From Candidatus Hydrothermarchaeum profundi (lineage in GTDB: Archaea; Hydrothermarchaeota; Hydrothermarchaeia; Hydrothermarchaeales; Hydrothermarchaeaceae), in contig MTMF02000009.1 of NCBI GenBank assembly GCA_002011125.2, positions 898,989 to 962,988 of the forward strand: a stretch of 64,000 nucleotides of DNA, read 5' to 3'. The position numbers and the translations under genes are program-made. Below the pieces are notes generated by a model. It was given only the letters and a program-made list of their open reading frames with translations. It made no database searches and was not told where the DNA came from. Shown one piece after another: positions 26,401-35,200 of the stretch. Each line of letters starts with the position of its first letter. Within the stretch, counting starts at the first letter, position 1.

Positions 26401-29247
26401 TGCTTAGAGTGCCACTCAGATCGGCAGCAACACGCCTCTTATGATCTTCCTGAGGTAGCAGATTCAAATAACCTTAACTGTACAGATTGCCATGCAAACT
26501 GGCAAAGCAGCGAGAAGCAGATTCATGGAATCAACAATAGTTACTTACAACAAGATCTTGCTTCATACGGAGCCAATACGACTGCGGTAAATTGCACTTC
26601 ATGTCACACTAATTCTACAGCAGTGATTAATGGCACTTCAGCTCCCTATATAGGAAGTAGCCTGAGACACAGCAATAATGAGTCTGCTGGGCAGCTTTGG
26701 GGTGACTACTGGAATGATACAGACTCTGTGTTGAGTAATGACTCGTGCTATTATTGTCATGGAGATACCAAGCATAATGCTACTGCCCTTGGCTATGTAT
26801 CTATCCTCAACGTAGATAATAATTATGTAAATGGTTCTGTAAATGGTACTTCTCAATGGTGTCGTTCCTGTCATTATAATGATAGCACCTCTATTTATAA
26901 AGGAAATAACTTCTCGCCACGTCCTCCTGAGATAACAAACGACACAGGCGAATTCTACAACCGTAACCCAAGCGGCTATGAATTACACACAGGTTCTAGT
27001 TATCTCGGAAATGACTCCACTTGTTCCAACTGTCATAAGGCAAGTAGTGAAGATGATCCTGGTATGGACAGGTTTGTACACAATGTAAAAATTGGTGTAG
27101 CTGGAGGTCGAAACTGTACTTCGTGCCATTATCTAGGCAGTAGCAACGCTCCTAAACATTTGAATCTCTCTGCAATGAATATCTCAGATAACGCCCACTA
27201 CATGCTTAATAATCGCTCTGGTGATCCTGGAACTACTGATACATCAGGCTCTGACTGGAATAACCGCAGGTGCTGGGCATGCCACAGTAATGGCACTAAT
27301 CCTGCAGACAGTCATAACAAAACCAAGTATAAGTCACCATGGACATGCCCTGACTGCCATCTCTCGAGTGGAGCAATGAACAGCGTATTCAACTGGAGCG
27401 CTGCAGGTCTAAGCAATGTCTCAGAGCATTATAGGAGCGGATCAGATATTCAAGCAACAGCGTTTGAGGCATCAGACCTAGAATCCTGTCTAAATTGCCA
27501 TGAGTATCGCGATGATATATCGCAGCCCATGTCAGAGATGCTTATACCAAATGTTAATGACCCAGATTACGGTAGCTTTACTGGAGATGGTGTAAGACCA
27601 AGTGAGACTGGTGGGAATTACAGTTTCTATCACTACGGAAAGAAAAGGTTTAAGAGTGGAGACGGGCTTTATACGGCGGGCGGATACACTAACTGCTCAT
27701 ATTGTCATCAGAATTCCTCAACAGGCTTCGATTTCACAGATACCAAAAGTTATCTGAAGAGTATAGAACAACATACTACACGACAACAAATCAATTGCAC
27801 TAATTCAACCTGCCACAACTCGGGCAGAATTCATGACTCCACATTGCAAAAGCCGACTTTAAGTATATCTAATGATACGATCTGCGTTACTTGTCATGGT
27901 AGTAGAGAGAGGCATGCTGGAAGCGTTAATTGCACTCAATGCCACACAAACACCTCAAAGGATATAGATATTCATCCAATCAAATATCTACTGCAAAACA
28001 ACACTTTCTCAACTTCAAACTCCTCTGCCGTTAATTGCACCACTTGCCATACAACATCAGCTATAACCGGAACTAACAATTTAGATCCACCGAGAGTACC
28101 TCAGTTAAACCATTCTAACGGCTCAAAATGGAGTTCCACCCCGTATTGGAATGACAGTGCCGGAAGCATGCAAAACTCATCCTGTTATTACTGTCACGGA
28201 GACACAAAACACAACTCTACCGCCCTTGGAAAAAGCTCAGGAGCCCAACAGGCTTGGGACTATATAAATGGTACCATAAATACCACTTCAACATGGTGCC
28301 AGGACTGCCACTATAATGGCAGCTCGAATTATATCGGCAGCTTGTTCTCTCCAGCTCCGCCGGAAATAACTAACGCCACTGGGCTCCTGGGCTCTGTCTC
28401 CGGATACTTTAACCATAGCTTGGGAAGCTATAATGACTCAGCCTGCTTCTCTTGCCATGGAAATAATACGTTAGGGGATAAGTTGGATGAATTCATGCAT
28501 AATATCTCTATTGGTAAGGCCTCAGGAAGCAATCCGAAAAATTGCACCTCATGTCATGCTTTACCCGAAGAAGGAGGAAGCGGAGCTGCTCCAAAAACGA
28601 TTAACAGAACCGCTTTTAACTCCACATATTCGATACATAGGCTATTAAATAGGACTGAAAGTGGAGATGAAAATACACCATGTTGGGCATGCCATGGTAA
28701 TGGCACGGCACCGTCGAGTGATATGAATCATTCTACATGGCCCAATCTGAAGAATCCTAAAGCATGTCCAGCGTGTCACGATCAGGGTAACTTTTCAGCG
28801 CCAGTTGTCTATAAGCATTCTCCAACCAGTTCGGCCGTTACTACAACTGCGGAATGCGAGTCCTGCCATAACAATAGCATGATCACCAATACTGGAGACA
28901 CAGCTACCAACTGGACTGCATTAGTTTCTCATTATGGCACTAACCAAAGTCTTAAGCCTGGAGGAACCTATAATACTACTAAGTGCATTAACTGCCATAA
29001 GAAGACTCTTGCCGAGGATCCTGTAGACGGATGCGCAGAAGCATCTAGTGCAACTGAGAGAGCAAAGTGGGGTAACCCGCCGATCGTTACCATGGGTCAG
29101 TGCGATGAGACACTTTGCTGGACATGCCATATGAGTGCAAACGAGAACAAAAAACCTGGAGAAAGTATCGAGACTCCAGATAATTTCCATAGCGCAACTA
29201 TAGTTGACATGATGTGGAACTGTCAGAGATGTCATGTAATAGACTAA
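17473..29247 (+). CDS. Giant secreted multiheme c-type cytochrome, about 67 CxxCH motifs (3924 aa)
   Basis: A signal peptide occupies residues 1-30 ('VLVGILALLVLSPTATA'). Up to residue ~1340 I count 28 CxxCH. Residues ~1340-2310 have none and consist of beta-sandwich and Ig-like domains. From ~2310 to the C-terminus there are 39 more. Extra CXnCH motifs occur: six CX4CH, two CX6CH ('CGNNDDICH'), one CX9CH and one longer. A ~400-450-residue module is repeated four times (from about residues 905, 2313, 3041 and 3522). Each copy runs 'NCTxCH', 'CYYCHGDTKHN' (or similar), 'W-C-x-x-C-H', 'CWACHGNG' and so on. N-x-S/T sequons are extremely dense. It resembles Geobacter CxxxxCH/CxxCH-type proteins. 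Most likely it conducts electrons outside the membrane. No C-terminal anchor is seen, and the ATGA coupling suggests the preceding protein holds it. Confidence 0.9.
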   Translation: MKGCSSTRLCIAVLVGILALLVLSPTATASVATSGRYNLSRPTNLEIEPNPTPSCSQGNGVSATCHLLNATFPASKAGTARDGSITSTWDHKTWFNLGDGATRGDTSIAHPGAERGPASMFPLWVHQQHGLGNWPTWNLNPNYPVNYTVDPNWINSSLYSASAAPGKRDQDVGDNIGNDQGNRRFPAQAENNVGPYWGKKIKGDSIIMSGEDPNQILALAFIAYPTADKDRTPAGLPSCTYGSQGNSYENTTDTVGCHGIYEPYKAKADNYRSDEPACTKCHTTITSGAVTSTNSKHGSATNAQFCRDCHKNASQSPTADKLADNTVTGTTGFIPMVRECWECHSGTKLGASGVNTTFAHSGKDCRYCHGHGHNITRQLNWNTTCGNNDDICHGSGSTKPQTTLVTHNKTGSSTPSPTCFNCHGSSTAHNITIPGCNKCHNSTSTWGAARINGTGAIPAWDSSNAIYHGGADKKCSDCHQSSPHSRPVKRESCGIDNSSCHGSGATKVITQTHSNLSCTDCHNNNTIKSYSGNLQTINTNFHATERSTSGANMTPFNISSPIQKSDCTKCHDNSSYIDPSLSCDSCHTDTSQGKFTVHSSDMEVASREQGKLGDGRHDAGGPNCTQCHWTGSNENRPDVNITVFNQSIHRWINNASEPGIDENESINRACRGCHVTNGEASHHNRYTYCWDCHNGTAMYSNVSNAPAVREHYNNASELNISLLSGDINSSCVTCHNKTEMLLDFWENATTTKGRNTSFYNVSHYGKKRTDLRYIENGKNVTYCIYCHQNSSTAFSDVMQNTEHISMSNHSPRMGAPTCSNETCHNQGRIHDVSLTKPQFNATLCRTCHTDRYNHSGSKPTGGVNCTECHTNTSKGGWDIHGINGTYLQNTGNTYGPNTTAVNCSTCHQTDTPPSLINTPPRIPSPLNHSNNESAGQLWGDYWNDTDSVLSNDSCYYCHGDTKHNATGLGNVSIITGTVNGSINSTSQWCRSCHYNDSTSIYKGNNFSPRPPEITNDTGEFYNKAPSKYYNHSFTDTYNDTKCDDCHAPSPTPTNITAFMHNVQIGVAGGRNCTNCHDIGGSAPKHINVSAFNRSIHANLNNNTDPGSGIPNVTTACWACHGDGTDPGNSHPSNYKNPYTCSDCHVQGGANYGKYPNAKNVSEHYNNGADVNVSKLTGDVDSSCAYCHYGKSEMLLSASEINDPDTVSWSIYSGYNGGNNSASHYGKKRFVSGDGLYTAGGYTNCSYCHQNTATNFADAMENLNNINLYNHTNRTGGPYCTNSTCHGSGRIHDAILTKPYLNSTHQSGGMYNSTLCISCHANRRVHADAGDINANTLECASCHANPTAYSASGGGAGYFSISYDRVVMRDTDGSYSGNGSPSEAMVGDPASAKISSNIEPTVKTGGLLDKIGKWFSSGINSAKALLDNIEKELFKPSIEIVNPESRPRLGGEWEVYFKTKGSGVLEIRDHSFPEEVGFIALLYKKIGDQWIPVPIEISGDLIRAQWNHGEGKAIFKPLTTGKHTVELKFGNYAYAYNYVEPEVNFDRRLEGLKTGQHKVPPTTEIEITITATVSSTVENAILRDYVPKDFTIIKTYGGTIKEYNSEYNVIEWEVGTVNKSISKKYTVYSPERTIPPTKYYFYSELSHDGGSRTSDKWRVTVADPNTLIIRPNADGTLNDWSIGGTSPPANRWEAVDETTQNDDTDYVYATSQNLDQFFNLQDHTTETGTIDNVTVYIYAKQTTGNEYLQVCIWDNTYCQNTPTISTSYTLYSYSWTTDPSDSLAWTWSDIDALEAGVRSKNSGGWGGEIRVTQLYVEISYTPAAADNPPTWRNQMQNVSTINVSGAVNLSAQGNDDNGLWQAYLETNESGGTWANITDGTYGSPITLNNVTSWTWTNFTWSNSSIGPGTSIGWRIWYKDNATTPQWNVTDIMTFDVVDEVPPVITSKSINESGSVTVDTYVCINTTVTDNWQLDKVWSVLTYPNGTTENVSLANTGVPCASGDTYGAEVNVGSTQGTFYFNASYANDTSGNIGSNTTVQSLTVTSVDNTPPYNISFIPPTPDNATTLPSTQNWTTINVTVEDASSSIDTCLLEWNGTNESMTIDGSGLSVYCWSNKTDLSNGVYGYRVYANDSSGNINVSEYREVTIAYTPTYKQIYRYYVKFDISSIPQGATVNAANLTVNVTRAASGAIGVVNRTTGDYDSTSGNDTVWADSSGTKSSGGTFDASTTGLKNITITEAVQAAVNEGEGFVAFVITELNEDADQNFTIAGSQSGWPKLYINYSTNPQKQIHGIRYIRKDGTYSTPYDSSNVANCTSCHQGNIASVNGTSTPQIPSSITHSNGSKWNTSPGYWDATNNLSACLYCHGNTTHNDTALGNASQGLVDTNYVNGSINTTSYWCSGCHREDYANYYGDTLYPIPPTINASGNYYPSSGSPIDHTGFIASDSSDSKCFECHKGSLTGDPKIDVFLHKVSEGRAGGENCTTCHDLGGSAPSLLNISAFREGVHAGLNNYSSDLGPNSGSSADTINYACWACHGNGSSPGSQHPSNYKSPYNCTSCHLESGSRAGVFYGARNVTEHFKEGEDIQAATSYPNNITSCLSCHNKSEMILYNGNVGDPDFGGFSDTDGDGVVGGNYSFYHYGKNRTSDLVVNGYTNCSYCHQDASDSFGAPDVTEHTEVGVNVSVTKTCVNSDCHNSGRIHDATLKIRTDIAPWTSGANDRCAPCHNSTGPGSSIVIYNHTSSVSGITDCSYCHDSNAKGSGGSYLILHNSSLQQPYDSSSYQCSNCHQNAEDDYNARDIYAHSNSSSSTLNVNGSDCGRCHKTDYSAFTAGDNLHNSTLIKPSETQCTECHQSASDSVSAVDVYEHTTAAAANGRDINISRECTDSGCHWNGTGSTPTMLHNDTLEVKTIYEFNPSNSDVDRCAPCHNSSSSWSTINVTDHTPRATGPSCVNSTCHSGQKLHTDSIKKPATMFNDSLCLECHSDRQQHASYDLPEVADSNNLNCTDCHANWQSSEKQIHGINNSYLQQDLASYGANTTAVNCTSCHTNSTAVINGTSAPYIGSSLRHSNNESAGQLWGDYWNDTDSVLSNDSCYYCHGDTKHNATALGYVSILNVDNNYVNGSVNGTSQWCRSCHYNDSTSIYKGNNFSPRPPEITNDTGEFYNRNPSGYELHTGSSYLGNDSTCSNCHKASSEDDPGMDRFVHNVKIGVAGGRNCTSCHYLGSSNAPKHLNLSAMNISDNAHYMLNNRSGDPGTTDTSGSDWNNRRCWACHSNGTNPADSHNKTKYKSPWTCPDCHLSSGAMNSVFNWSAAGLSNVSEHYRSGSDIQATAFEASDLESCLNCHEYRDDISQPMSEMLIPNVNDPDYGSFTGDGVRPSETGGNYSFYHYGKKRFKSGDGLYTAGGYTNCSYCHQNSSTGFDFTDTKSYLKSIEQHTTRQQINCTNSTCHNSGRIHDSTLQKPTLSISNDTICVTCHGSRERHAGSVNCTQCHTNTSKDIDIHPIKYLLQNNTFSTSNSSAVNCTTCHTTSAITGTNNLDPPRVPQLNHSNGSKWSSTPYWNDSAGSMQNSSCYYCHGDTKHNSTALGKSSGAQQAWDYINGTINTTSTWCQDCHYNGSSNYIGSLFSPAPPEITNATGLLGSVSGYFNHSLGSYNDSACFSCHGNNTLGDKLDEFMHNISIGKASGSNPKNCTSCHALPEEGGSGAAPKTINRTAFNSTYSIHRLLNRTESGDENTPCWACHGNGTAPSSDMNHSTWPNLKNPKACPACHDQGNFSAPVVYKHSPTSSAVTTTAECESCHNNSMITNTGDTATNWTALVSHYGTNQSLKPGGTYNTTKCINCHKKTLAEDPVDGCAEASSATERAKWGNPPIVTMGQCDETLCWTCHMSANENKKPGESIETPDNFHSATIVDMMWNCQRCHVID
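20260..20537 (+). repeat. Near-identical DNA patches, copy 1 (partner at 26674-26960)
   Basis: Within the giant cytochrome gene, 20260-20367 matches 26674-26781 with one mismatch seen, and 20433-20537 matches 26857-26960 with two or three. The bases between are diverged and differ slightly in length. A third patch, about 21169-21218, matches 27661-27710. The patches are much more alike than the rest of the two modules. Confidence 0.8.
26674..26960 (+). repeat. Near-identical DNA patches, copy 2 (partner at 20260-20537)
   Basis: This is the second copy, offset by about 6.4 kb in the same gene. The patchwork of near-identity and divergence is what gene conversion between modules would leave. 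The third patch at 27661-27710 has a different offset (6492), showing that indels separate the patches. Confidence 0.8.
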
Positions 29248-32200
29248 AAGCTATAAAATATCTCATAGCGATAATCTGCTTAATCTATCTTTACCCCAGT
29301 GTATATGCTTTAGGAAACCAGACGGGATGGCCTTATTATGTGGGGAATAGTCTTAGTTCTCCGATAATAGTAAATCTTGATGGCAATTTGTCTACTGGCC
29401 TTGAGATAGTACTCTCAAGAGGCCCAGGAATCCACCAGGGCAGAGGGAGGGTATATGCTTTCTACTATACCAACGAGACTTTATTCCCCTCCGGCTATCT
29501 TGAGGTATCTACCGATGGAGAAAGTATCGGTCCACCAGCAGTAGGAGACTTAATGGGCGATGGTAAACTATCTGTTGTTGTGGGTTCCAGCTTAGGAAAA
29601 ATCTATGCATGGTATTACAATGGTTCTGGAGTTTTAAATCAAAGCGGGCTTTTCACTGTCACTGGTAACAATATTCAGTCCTCTCCTGTTTTAGTAGACT
29701 TAGATAGTAATATTTCTAATGGGCTCGAAATACTTGTAGGTCTAGAAAATGGCAGTTTACAGGCTTGGTATAGTAATGGAAGCCTAATGTGGTCTAAATC
29801 TGTCGGTGGAGCTATATACTCAATTTCGGTTGCTGATTTAGATGGCGATAGTGCGATAGAAATAGTTGCAGGTTCTGGTGATAGTAAAGTTTATGCATTA
29901 CATTGGGATGGAGCCCCTGTTAGTGGATGGCCTGTTGATACGGGCGGGCCCGTGGTAGCATCCCCTGCTACCTGCGACCTAGATAGAGACGGCTATCCAG
30001 AGATAATAACGGGCTCAGAGGACTTTAAAGTATATGCATGGCGGCATGATGGAACTGCTCTAGCAGGTTGGCCTGTTACAACATATAATTATGTAGAGTC
30101 TTCTCCCTCTTGCGGTGATTTGAATGGGGATGGATACTTAGAGGTAGTTGTAGGTAGTAGAGACCACAGTGTATATGTCTGGAATTATAATGGTACCTTA
30201 TTAGATGGCTGGCCAAAATCGACCGAAGGTAATGTGGATTCATCCCCTGCTCTAGGTGACGTGGATGGTGACGGAAGTGTGGATGTAGTAGTAGGTTCAT
30301 CTGACGGTAAAGTGTATGCCTGGAGTTTTAATGGGTCTAATATTGAAGGTTGGCCGATTCAGGTTGATAGTCAAGTTGGATCATCTCCTGCGATAGGGGA
30401 TACAGACTTGGATAATAAAACGGAAGTCATTGTTACCACTCAGGGGGCTTGGATATATGTTTGGGAGACAGGAGTTTATAATAAGTCAAAGGTTCTCTGG
30501 CCAATGTTTCGGCAAAACCCAGCGCAGACAGCTTCAGTCCATCCTATTGTTAAAATAATCTCTCCTCAGGTTATTGGATGGTTTGGGGCATATGAGGACT
30601 CCCTTTTTTCCCTCAATCTTTCCAGTATTACTTTCCCCTATCACAGTGCTGTAACTTTTAATGGTTCTGCTTTTTATCCGAATGGAGAAATTTTAGCTTA
30701 TCACTGGAGTTCCGATATTAATGGAAGCATAGGAAACTCTTCAGACTTTATAATTGAAACCTTAAAAAGAGGATATCATAGAATTACTTTAACGATATCT
30801 ACTGACGATGGCTCATCAGGAAGTGCTACTGGAGACCTGTTTATTTACAATGGCCAGGTGAACTTCTCTGATAACACCTCCCTCTTTGAAATAAACTCTT
30901 CTACAGGGTACATCAGCTTTATTCCAGATAACTGGCAAGTAGGAGACTATGGGATAAATATAACAGTTAGTGATAGCGAAGGTGTTCTAGGATCTAAGAC
31001 ATTTTACCTGACAATTTTTAACACCAATGATCCACCACTAATTAATACCACTTCTCCCCAGACAATAGTTAATGAAGACACCATTTGGAGTTATGATTTC
31101 AATGCCACAGATGATGATGTAGATGCAGGTTATGGGGATACCCTTACATGGTATGTAAACAACACAAAAATCAGCATAGACCCTTCCACTGGATTTGCTA
31201 CATGGATACCAGGTAATAGCGAGGTAGGATATACCACTATAAACATAACAGTTGAAGATAGTGAAGGCGAAAGCGATACCCTCATATTCGATGTCTACGT
31301 GAATAACACTAATGATCCCCCAGTATTAGAGCATATTGGACCCCAAACTGCAATTACTAACCACACTTTTTATCTGAAAATTAATGCGTCCGATATAGAT
31401 AAAGGAGACAATGATACCTTAATATTTTCGGATGATACTCCTCTGTTCGACATTAACTCTACCACAGGAGAAATAAACTTCACTCCCACGTTATCTCAGG
31501 CAGGAAATACCTATTTCGTGAACATCTCGGTCAGAGATAGCAGTGGGGCAGTAGATTATGAGATAGTCCAGTTTTTCATAGATTATGAAATAAAAGAGCT
31601 TGATGTATCATGCTCACTAAATAAGGAGAATTACTATGTCAATGAAAATGTAACTCTAGAATGTACGGTTACTAATTACTATGGGCAAAACGCAACTGCC
31701 GACATAGTACAGGCTATAATAACCACTCCTTGTGGAGAAGTTTGGAAAAATCTTACTAGAGTCGGTGACAACATCTATAAAGCCATAATAGACGATTCTT
31801 TCATCCAAGGAAACTACACCCTAACTATATACGCAAATAAGTCGAACTATACCTCAGGTGAAGCGACGTTAAGCTTTGAGGCACTCCCGCCGGCTACATG
31901 GCACTATTATAAGAACGTAACTGTAAATTCAGGTACGAGTGAAAGGGAGAATGCACCCATTAAGCTGGAATTAAACTTTACTTATGAAATATCTAGTGTA
32001 GGTGGCTCTGGGACGTTCGACAATAACTCCATAAGGATATATGAGGTAGACTCACAAGGAAATGAAGTAGCAGAAGTAGAGTATTTATTTGAAAAGTCTA
32101 CAGGGGAACCTGGGGCAACTAATATAGCGTTAGGTAAAACGGCAACCGCTAGCTCTAGCTATGGGGGAGGCTATGAGCCTTGGAGAGCTGTTGATGGAAA

Positions 32201-35200
32201 TAAAAATACTATGTGGGGAACTGACTGTGGAAGCTGTGGCTGTGAAAACTGGCTAAAAATAGATTTAGGTGAAAAGAGAGATTTGTCTAGCGTAAAAATC
32301 ATAGGATGGGAGGGATATTCTCATCCTAAGGACTATACTATACAAGTTAGTGAGGATGATATCACATATACAACAGTGATTACCGTTGTAGGAAGCTCAA
32401 CTTATTCATCAACACATCAATTTCCGCCTGGCGTGTCTGGTAGGTGGGTCAAAATAAGTATAACTGATAATGGGGGCGCATATGGGTGGTGCTCGGAAAC
32501 CTACGTAGAGGAGCTTGAAGTATATCCTCTTATTAACGCCTATAATGCCTCTACAAATGCGATAGGAAATCTCACATGGATATTAAAAAATATAACTCCA
32601 CCAAACTCTGATAGATTCTACCAAATACGTTTTGATACTATTGAAAATGGCGAGAAAAAGGCCCCTGGCTACCAAGTTAATTATAGTGGATTGCAACCGG
32701 CAGAGGGCTTGAATATTTATGAGTATTCAACATATTTCAACCAGCCTCCTATTGCGTTAATAGAAGCCAATAACTCCACTCTTAGAAATAGGCCATTAAC
32801 CCTAAATGGATCTGGCTCTTATGATCCGGAAGGAGATGAGCTACAGTATATTTGGAATTTAGGCGACTGTAGCAGAGGGTTAGGAGAGTATATAGTACAT
32901 ACTTTCACAGCTAACACATCTTCTGATCTTGGTGTTAAAAATGTAACTCTATCTGTCTATGATAAAGAGGGAGGGGCAGGTATAGGCTCCTTTTTAGTTG
33001 AAGTTAGTAACGAGCCTCCAACGTTATATTTAGGCAACATGACCTTTATAGAAGACAACTTTTCTGTATTCTATGTAAATGCGAGTGATATAGACCAGCT
33101 TAGCTTCAGCGCTACTATAATCCCAAACCTCACAAAATTTAATATCAATGCTACTGGCGCTATATCCTTCACGCCAGACAATTGGGATGTGGGGAATTAT
33201 ACTGTTAACGTTTCAGTATCGGATGGCCTAGTAACGGTCTCGGATACAGCTAGCTTAGAAATAGTAAACGTAAATGATCCCCCTGCGCTCGAGGAGATTG
33301 GAAAGCTAAATGCAACTCAAGATGAACCTTTTTACTATGATGTGAATGCGTCAGACGATGATATCATACATGGTGATGTACTATCCTTCTATGATAATAC
33401 TACTCTTTTTGATATTAATGAATCAACAGGAGTAATATCATTCACACCCAATAATAGTGATGTGGGGATATATTCAATAAATATCTCAGTTACAGATGGC
33501 GAAGAATGGGATTTCGAAGAGATACTATTTAGAGTTGCAAACATCAATGATCCTCCTAACATAACTCAGCATTATCCACAATATAATCCAACTATCAATG
33601 AAACCCAGAATTTCACTTTTAATGTAACGGCAATAGATCCTGATGGAGACCCCTTATTCTATACCTGGTACCTAGATGGCTCGAAGGTCGCTGATGCATC
33701 CGGAAGCTCTTGGACATATCAATCCGATTACAATAGTAGTGGCGTACATGAGGTAAAGGCAATTGTAGATGACATTTCACTGGCAGCACATGTTTCCTGG
33801 AATATTACGGTTTTAAATGTGAACCGTCCCCCAATTATCACGATCCTTTCTCCTACGAATCATTCTTATTACATTGAGAGTCAGAAAATAGAAATAGTGT
33901 CTTCAGCCCAAGACCCTGATGGAGACCAGTTGAATTATAGTATAATGCTAGACGGGGTTGAGATTTCAAATGACTCAAACTATAGCTATACTTGGAGCTA
34001 TGAAAGTGCCGGAAACCATACTATAAATATAACAGTCACAGACAGTAATGGAGCTTCTGCTAGCGAGAGTATTGTGGTTTTTGTAACCGAACCGGACATT
34101 TCTTTGAATTCTTCAGAGGTATACTTCTCTGATTCTCTCGTAGATGGACGTAGAGTATTGATAACAGCCACCGTAAGCAACTTGGGAAATGCAAGTACTT
34201 CTCAACTCTACCTCTTCTTCTATGATGGAAACATCACTAGTGGAGGGTATATCGGTAAGCAGGTTTTCACTCTTCAGCCATATTCAGTAACCAATGTATC
34301 TGTATATTGGACCCCAAGCTATGGAAACCATACCATCACTCTCTATGCCGATCCAAACCAAGTGGCGCCCAATTACGAAACAAGTAGTGAGAACAATCTT
34401 GCTACAAAGGAGGTGTATGTTAAAGCTAAGCCTGACCTTGCAATATACCCGGAGAACATAATTATTAAAGATTCTAATCTCGTGGAGGGGGATAATATAA
34501 GCATAGAGGCAACCATAATAAATGAAAACGAGACTGATGTCAGCTCTTTCATCGCCGAGTTAAGAGTAGATAACATAGTTAAAGCTACAAAAGAGTTATC
34601 TGTATCTGGAAATTCAAATACTACAACAAGCTTCAGTTGGATTGTTCTAGAGGGAGAACAAGAAATATCAATAGTCATAGATCCAGAAGATGTAATTGAT
34701 GAGGGGAATGAATCAAACAATCAAGCATCTGTTAAAATCACAGGAACGAGGGGATCAATAGACTTAACACCGCCTGTTATAAGAGTTTTTAATCCTTCTA
34801 ATGGCTCAAGTATTAATATCTTTAACAACACGGTAAAGGGAGAAGTTAGCGATAGAAGCGGAATTGATAATATAACCCTCAAACTCAATGGGGATATGGT
34901 AGATTCTTGGAACACGCCAGGCACTTTCCTTGAGAAGGTAAGCTATTCCCTAGGAAAAAACATTATAGAAATAATTGCAACCGACGCTTTAGGCCACTCA
35001 TCTACAAAGGAGGTAGAAGTTGAAGTACTGGCGCCGTATGCGAGTTTTCTAAAAAATGCTAGTGAAAAGGAATTCCTCGAAGTGGATGTTAGAAACCTCA
35101 CGAGTACTCTAATAGAGTTTATGCCGGAGACTGATTCCCTATTAAATATAACAATAGAAGCTGGAAGAGAGCCTTCGGACCTCTCAGCAAGACCGATGAC

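Noticed and set aside
17473-29247. CRISPR array or satellite DNA because of recurring short repeats
   Set aside because: The repeats are in-frame TGYCAY-type heme codons with variable spacing inside one long ORF, not constant repeat-spacer units.
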